Positions 25,985 to 29,472 of a stretch of 29,472 nucleotides of DNA are shown piece by piece; the stretch's first letter is position 1, and every line of letters starts with the position of its first letter. The DNA lies in the NCBI GenBank assembly GCA_964521425.1, contig CAZFRO010000029.1:1-29472 (forward strand), given 5' to 3'. Below the pieces are notes generated by a model. That model was not told the origin of the DNA and did not search any database. It worked only from the letters and a program-made list of their open reading frames with translations. The position numbers and the translations under genes were made by a program. The stretch comes from Joyebacterum sp964521425 (GTDB lineage Bacteria; Joyebacterota; Joyebacteria; Joyebacterales; Joyebacteraceae).

Positions 25985-26830
25985 TTAGAATGGATCCTCG
26001 AACGAGGCGACCTGTGCCGCCGTCATGACGGGTCCGTCCTTGCAGATGTAGAGCTCGCCCATCATGCAGTGCCCGCACTTACCTAGCCCACAGCTCATGT
26101 TGCGCTCCATCGAGTGGTAGATGTTCTCCGGCTTGAAGCCCTTCTCGAGAAGCGCGATGTTCACGAACTTAAGCATGATCGGGGGCCCACAAACACAGGC
26201 GACGGCCGTCTCCGCGCTGAACGGCAACCCTTCGACATCGACGGTGGTGAGAAGAGGCAGATCGTCAAGAAGCACCGTTACTACACCCACCTTGCCGGTC
26301 CAGTTCTCTGCCGGCTCGTCGATCGTCAGCAACACCTCAGTGTTCTTCATCTTCTCCCACTCGCGGAGAAGGTCCTTGAAGATAACGTCTTCGGGCGTCC
26401 TCGCTCCGTAGCGGATCGACACCTTCTTGTAGCGATCGATGTCGTCGAAGAGTGCCAAGATGAGCGACCGAAGCGGGGCCAGTCCAACGCCGCCGCCCAT
26501 TATCAGAATCTCTTTGCCGTCGAAGTCGGCCATGTTGTAGCCGTTGCCGTACGGCCCACGGATCCCGACGGTGTCTCCCACCTTCATCTTTGTGAGCGCG
26601 TGCGTCACCGTGCCGACGTCCATGATCGTGATCTCCATCGTCTCTGTGACGTTGGGGTTCGACGACGGCGTGAATGGAGCCTCTCCAACTCCCGGCACCG
26701 TAAGCTCAACGAACTGACCCGCCGCAAAGGTAAGTGGCTCCTTTGGACGGAATCTGTAGGTTGTGATGTTCGGGGACTCCTGCTTGATATCCTCGATCAC
26801 ACTCTCTATTGGCCTGTAGATGTTCTTCAT
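25985..26830 (-). CDS. hydG: HydG/PyrK-like FAD, NAD(P) and [2Fe-2S] subunit
   Basis: This 281-residue protein belongs to the ferredoxin-NADP reductase superfamily of the sulfhydrogenase gamma / dihydroorotate dehydrogenase PyrK type. An FAD-binding beta-barrel (AAGQFVELTVPG; PFTPSSNP, the altered RxYS-like block) is followed by the NAD(P)-binding GGGVGLAPLRS (residues 112-122) and CVCGPPIM. The C-terminal [2Fe-2S] site has Cys247, Cys252, Cys255 and Cys263. It should exchange electrons between NAD(P)H and the Fe-S chain. ATG 26830 overlaps the stop of the HydB-like gene (ATGA), fixing the start; an open upstream extension lies inside that gene. NADH versus NADPH cannot be decided by eye. Confidence 0.9.
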   Translation of the reverse strand: MKNIYRPIESVIEDIKQESPNITTYRFRPKEPLTFAAGQFVELTVPGVGEAPFTPSSNPNVTETMEITIMDVGTVTHALTKMKVGDTVGIRGPYGNGYNMADFDGKEILIMGGGVGLAPLRSLILALFDDIDRYKKVSIRYGARTPEDVIFKDLLREWEKMKNTEVLLTIDEPAENWTGKVGVVTVLLDDLPLLTTVDVEGLPFSAETAVACVCGPPIMLKFVNIALLEKGFKPENIYHSMERNMSCGLGKCGHCMMGELYICKDGPVMTAAQVASFEDPF

Positions 26831-27894
26831 GCCTTTGCCATCTCCGTGACGACGTGCTTGATAGATTCCCTCATATCGATCCGGCCCATGCAGACATCGA
26901 TGCATCTGCCGCAGCCGGTGCACGAGACCGCGCCGTACCTGTCACGTGAATACTCCAACTTGCAGCGAATACGATTCTCCAGGCGCTGTGGCAGGTTCGG
27001 CCTCGAGTTGCCGCCTCCACCGGTCCTGGCATAGCCGATTGACAGACAGGTGTCCCAGTTCCGTGTTCGCTCGTAGCCGCCCTCCGCCCTCTGGTCCACA
27101 AGCAGGAAACACGTACACGACGGACAGGTGCGATTGCAGGCTCCGCAGCCGACGCAGTTCTGCGTGACGTATGCCCACGCGGCCTCGTCGCTACCCAGCT
27201 CGTGTTTGTCGTGGGCGACGTCGACTGCGTACTGAGCGTTCTGACGCTCGACGGCCGCCGTCACCGAGGCTCGGCTTCTGCTCCGCTCATCCTTGTGATT
27301 CGAGTCGACCGGAGTGAAGAGGTCGTCGCTCCCATCGAGGAGCTTCTCCCCCTTGTCCGAGCCGGTCGTGAGGATGTACCCGGACTCAAGCGGAGAGATG
27401 TTGAGATCGAATCCTTCGTCGACATACGGCTTCCCACCCATCATCGTGCAGAAACAGGTCTCCTTCGACGCGGTACAGTCGACGGAGACGAGGACGGTGT
27501 TCTGCCGCTTCTCAATGTAGAACGGGTCGTCGTATTCCTCTGTGAAGTGCTTCGTGCTCCAGTAGACCTTGTCGAATTTCTCGAGACCATCAAGGTCACA
27601 GGCCCGCGGTCCTACGACGATCGTCGCCGGCGCCTCCACGCTCGCCTCGGGATCGCTGCTCGGATACTTCGCGACCACCTCGCGCGCGTAGAAGAGGAAC
27701 GTCTTGGGGGACTGTGCTGGGCACGCCCCGTGGAGCTCAAGTTTGTCGGGGACCTCTTCCTTCACCAGCTCGTAGTCGGGTGTCTCCGAGTTGTTCATGA
27801 TGTCGAACGTGACCGGGACGTAGACCCTCTGGTTCTTGGCCCAGCGCCCGATGAGCTTGAGGAGGTTCTCTCGTCCGATGAAGACTTCTTTCAT
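26827..27894 (-). CDS. hydB: HydB-like iron-sulfur subunit (sulfhydrogenase beta type)
   Basis: This 355-residue cytoplasmic protein is the partner of the HydG-like subunit. The N-terminal half has family blocks VGPRACDLDGLEKFD, DPFYIEKR and VSVDCTASKETCFCT. The C-terminal half has two [4Fe-4S] motifs: Cys247/250/253/257 (CVGCGACNRTC) and Cys325/328/331/335 (CTGCGRCIDVC). This is the layout of HydB in archaeal sulfhydrogenases. I set the start at ATG 27894 because GAGAGGG lies nine bases upstream and the homologous N-terminus begins here; an open extension to 28029 has no ribosome-binding site. It is the first gene of the 17-gene operon and overlaps the next by ATGA. Confidence 0.9.
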   Translation of the reverse strand: MKEVFIGRENLLKLIGRWAKNQRVYVPVTFDIMNNSETPDYELVKEEVPDKLELHGACPAQSPKTFLFYAREVVAKYPSSDPEASVEAPATIVVGPRACDLDGLEKFDKVYWSTKHFTEEYDDPFYIEKRQNTVLVSVDCTASKETCFCTMMGGKPYVDEGFDLNISPLESGYILTTGSDKGEKLLDGSDDLFTPVDSNHKDERSRSRASVTAAVERQNAQYAVDVAHDKHELGSDEAAWAYVTQNCVGCGACNRTCPSCTCFLLVDQRAEGGYERTRNWDTCLSIGYARTGGGGNSRPNLPQRLENRIRCKLEYSRDRYGAVSCTGCGRCIDVCMGRIDMRESIKHVVTEMAKA

Positions 27895-27937
27895 CCTGGC
27901 AAGCCCTCTCGCTTGGAGTTCTTTCGTTTTATCCGGC

Positions 27938-27953
27938 CGGCTCGTACGAGCCG
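27938..27953. promoter_or_regulatory. 16-bp perfect palindrome, candidate operator
   Basis: CGGCTCGTACGAGCCG is its own reverse complement. It lies 44 bases before the first codon of the hydB-like gene, where a dimeric repressor or activator could act on the operon. It does not match Rex or another site I know. Confidence 0.4.
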
Positions 27954-27970
27954 TACGACCTTCCTGAGCG

Positions 27971-28016
27971 TAAATAAACCCCACATCGCTATTCGCTAGG
28001 AAAGCGATCCCGGGGT
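27971..28016 (-). promoter_or_regulatory. Attenuator-like hairpin in the operon leader
   Basis: On the minus strand ACCCC (28012-28016) pairs with GGGGT (27978-27982) and ATCGCT (28003-28008) with AGCGAT (27985-27990), with a small internal loop between, followed by TTTATTTA. A second AGCGA at 27993-27997 can pair with the same TCGCT in a competing hairpin, giving two mutually exclusive folds. Confidence 0.35.
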
Positions 28017-28144
28017 CTTTGTGTGCCACAGAGGTGGCTGGAACGCACCAGTCGTTGCCAGCAAGTAACAGTCAGTCCTTTCAACTGATTGTTGCTCGCG
28101 GGGCGAAGCCTGTGCGCTCTCCGCCCGCGCCACGGAACAAAAAC

Positions 28145-28161
28145 GGGCCCGTATCGAGCCC
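28145..28161 (-). terminator. Rho-independent terminator of hflC-hflK
   Basis: On the minus strand GGGCTCG pairs with CGGGCCC (one G-T pair) around a three-base loop, followed by GTTTTTG. It lies about 65 bases past the hflK stop codon. Confidence 0.7.
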
Positions 28162-28224
28162 TTATAGCCCAAGAGAGTCTAGCGGCCGGTGCGCGAACTG
28201 TCAAGCGCAAAAGGGGATAATCAG

Positions 28225-29229
28225 CTACCGCTTTGTCTCCATGAACCTGAGGTCCAGCTCGCCCTCACCGGCATCGTCATTGAGGATGTACTTCTTCACC
28301 GTGGAGAGCACGGTGTCCATCGTCTCGAGCCAGAGCCGGGTGCGGATGGTGCTCCGTCCGCTCCGGTACTCGGCGACGAGTGCGCGGAAGCGGTCCGCCT
28401 CACCCTGCGCTCTGTGAACGAACTCTGTGCTGTCGCCGCGTGCGGCGATGATCAGCGCCGCGCCCTCACCACGGGCCATCGGCACGACTCGGTTGGCGTA
28501 GCCGTTGGCCTCCTGGATAATGCGGTTCTTGTCCTCACGCGCACTGGCCACATCCCTGAACGAGTCAGCCACATCGCGCGGAGGATTGACCTCCTGGATA
28601 TGAGCCGCCACGAGTTCGATCCCTGTGCCGTAGGAGTCGAGTATCTCCTGCGCGCCCGCCTTGACGTAGCGCTCGATCTCGAGCTTCGCGGTGGTCAGTA
28701 CGTCATCAACGCTCGTGACCGCCACCTTCTCCGTCAGGACCGCCTCGCAGGCTTTCCGCACGAGCCAGTGCGGCTCCTCAACTCCGAACAGGAACGCCGC
28801 CGGATCCTTCACGACATACTGAATGAGAAGCTGTCCCTCTATGATATTCGCATCTCCGGTGACAAACTGCGTCTCCCGCGAGGTAGCGGCGAGCCCTCGG
28901 ACCCGATCGATGATCTTGTAGCCGATGCTCATTCTCTTGATGGACGTCACCTGGGGGGTCGCAACTCTGCCCACGGGCCACGGAGGCCGGTAGTGGATGC
29001 CTGGCTCTATGTTGGCGGAGACGAGCCGGCCGAAGCGTGTAACGACGCCCCGCTCGTCGGGCTCCACGACATATATGCCCGACAATAGATACATCGTCAG
29101 GAGGCCCAGCACGAAGAGCCGCGCGAGCCGCTTCACGCGAGGCAGACCGGCCTTCATGTCGGTCCCGACGCTCGCCTCATCGGCCCAGATGGCCCTCTTG
29201 TCGCTGCCCATGTCCTGCCCGTGGCTCAC
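28225..29229 (-). CDS. hflK: HflK-like SPFH/prohibitin-domain membrane protein
   Basis: This 334-residue protein has an N-terminal cytoplasmic stretch, one membrane helix (about residues 35-52, LFVLGLLTMYLLSGIYVV) and then the SPFH domain starting at EPDERGVVTRFGR. The segments QYVVKDPAAFLF, PPRDVADSFRDVASAREDKNRI and NGYANRVVPMARGE are the HflK rather than HflC forms. With HflC it forms a cage around the FtsH protease and modulates its activity. GTG 29229 lies three bases after the hflC stop; ATG 29211 is an alternative start with a weaker site. The usual order is hflK-hflC; here hflC comes first. Confidence 0.88.
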   Translation of the reverse strand: MSHGQDMGSDKRAIWADEASVGTDMKAGLPRVKRLARLFVLGLLTMYLLSGIYVVEPDERGVVTRFGRLVSANIEPGIHYRPPWPVGRVATPQVTSIKRMSIGYKIIDRVRGLAATSRETQFVTGDANIIEGQLLIQYVVKDPAAFLFGVEEPHWLVRKACEAVLTEKVAVTSVDDVLTTAKLEIERYVKAGAQEILDSYGTGIELVAAHIQEVNPPRDVADSFRDVASAREDKNRIIQEANGYANRVVPMARGEGAALIIAARGDSTEFVHRAQGEADRFRALVAEYRSGRSTIRTRLWLETMDTVLSTVKKYILNDDAGEGELDLRFMETKR

Positions 29230-29232
29230 CTG

Positions 29233-29472
29233 CTAGTTTCCCTTCCCGTCGAGGTACTTCAGGAGCTCGGAGTCGGAGGACAGGACGATCGTGGTCTGCT
29301 CGTCCATGAACGTCTTATACGACTCGAGGGTCCTCAAGAACTCGTAGAACTCCGGGTCGACGCTGTGCGCCGAGCTGTAGATACCCATCGCCCTGGCATC
29401 GCCGCGACCGCGAATGGCCTCCGCCTCGTGGTATGCGGTCGCGAGTATCTCCTGTCGCTCCCTGTCGGCAGC
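29233..29472 (-). CDS. hflC: HflC-like protein, C-terminal 79 residues (cut by the window edge)
   Basis: The minus strand reads open from the window edge to TAG at 29233-29235. It ends in the HflC pattern: EAEAIRGRGDARAMGIYSSA, then DPEFYEFLRTLESYK, and finally a SSDSELLKYL terminus, equivalent to the conserved SPDSDFFRYM of E. coli HflC. The N-terminal SPFH domain lies outside the window. The stop is three bases before the hflK start, so the two are cotranscribed and probably translationally coupled. Confidence 0.88.
   Translation of the reverse strand, partial: AADRERQEILATAYHEAEAIRGRGDARAMGIYSSAHSVDPEFYEFLRTLESYKTFMDEQTTIVLSSDSELLKYLDGKGN

Larger units (their letters stand above)
27895..28224. 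other. Intergenic leader between hflK and the hydrogenase operon
   Basis: These 330 bases hold no protein gene that I recognise. Reading the minus strand from high to low coordinates they contain the hflK terminator (28145-28161), a 37-base imperfect hairpin (28060-28096), a small GCCAC/GTGGC hairpin near 28025-28038, an attenuator-like stem with a T-rich tail (27971-28016), and a 16-bp palindrome (27938-27953). Despite looking, I find no convincing sigma70 or sigma54 promoter, and no tRNA. The density of hairpins suggests a structured 5' leader or a small RNA, unidentified. Confidence 0.5.

Noticed and set aside
26114..27034. Open frame of 306 codons on the plus strand
   Set aside because: It is antisense to the HydG- and HydB-like genes, with no recognisable domain and a composition typical of a shadow frame.
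27938..27960. Repeated CGTACG words as a possible repeat array
   Set aside because: There are only two copies with no regular spacing; they are part of one palindrome.
28030..28060. Possible sigma54 promoter (TGGCA-like words) before the hydrogenase operon
   Set aside because: The GG and GC elements are off the required spacing by one base in every placement tried.
28060..28096. Possible tRNA in the leader
   Set aside because: There is an imperfect long hairpin but no T-loop, anticodon arm or acceptor stem that fits a cloverleaf.
28189..29088. Open frame of 299 codons on the plus strand
   Set aside because: It is antisense to hflK, which matches its family along its whole length.

Overview
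The window is a GC-rich bacterial chromosome segment of about 29.5 kb. Three things suggest an FCB-superphylum candidate lineage of the Eisenbacteria / Krumholzibacteria / Latescibacteria kind: secreted proteins ending in an NPFNP-type FlgD-like sorting domain, FG-GAP/VCBS repeat proteins, and a gingipain-family protease. That placement is an inference from protein style. There is no rRNA or marker gene here to prove it.

Layout. Positions 270-6818 hold a mostly plus-strand housekeeping block: oligoendopeptidase F, a small lipoprotein, a YjbQ-family protein, an NAD-dependent epimerase overlapping a nucleoside hydrolase, and a patatin-like phospholipase. One methyltransferase in this block lies on the minus strand. 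Positions 7063-13767 (minus) hold a three-gene secreted-protein unit behind a recognisable promoter: a very large C25 gingipain-like protease with FG-GAP, beta-helix and C-terminal sorting regions, a DNRLRE-like secreted protein, and an FG-GAP repeat protein. The protease reading frame is broken by one apparent frameshift near 13375. The unit ends at a strong GC-rich hairpin (7004-7031).

Positions 14029-27894 (minus) are the centre of interest: 17 tightly packed genes read as one operon, ending at a hairpin terminator (13974-14000). In transcription order they are a HydB-like Fe-S subunit, a HydG-like FAD/NAD(P)/2Fe-2S subunit, a molybdopterin-oxidoreductase-fold (MopB) protein, a HycB-like four-cluster ferredoxin, NuoH-, NuoB-, NuoC- and NuoD/hydrogenase-large-subunit homologues, a NuoL/MrpA-type antiporter, an MbhD-MbhE (MrpA C-terminal) protein, MrpB, C, D, E, F and G, and a HycF-like 2x[4Fe-4S] protein. 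The large subunit keeps all four nickel-ligand cysteines, so this reads as a group 4 [NiFe] hydrogenase joined to a complete Mrp-type Na+/H+ antiporter.

The electron-input arm is unusual. It combines a sulfhydrogenase-type NAD(P)H module with a MopB protein that has lost the active-site Sec/Cys and neighbouring His of formate dehydrogenase. My inference is a complex-I-like, NAD(P)H-linked, ion-translocating hydrogenase in which the MopB protein plays a NuoG-like electron-conducting role. A 330-base leader with several hairpins, an attenuator-like element and a 16-bp palindrome precedes the operon.

Positions 28225-29472 (minus) hold hflK and the 3' end of hflC, in the order hflC-hflK, followed by a hairpin terminator. 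I found no tRNA, rRNA, CRISPR array or insertion sequence.
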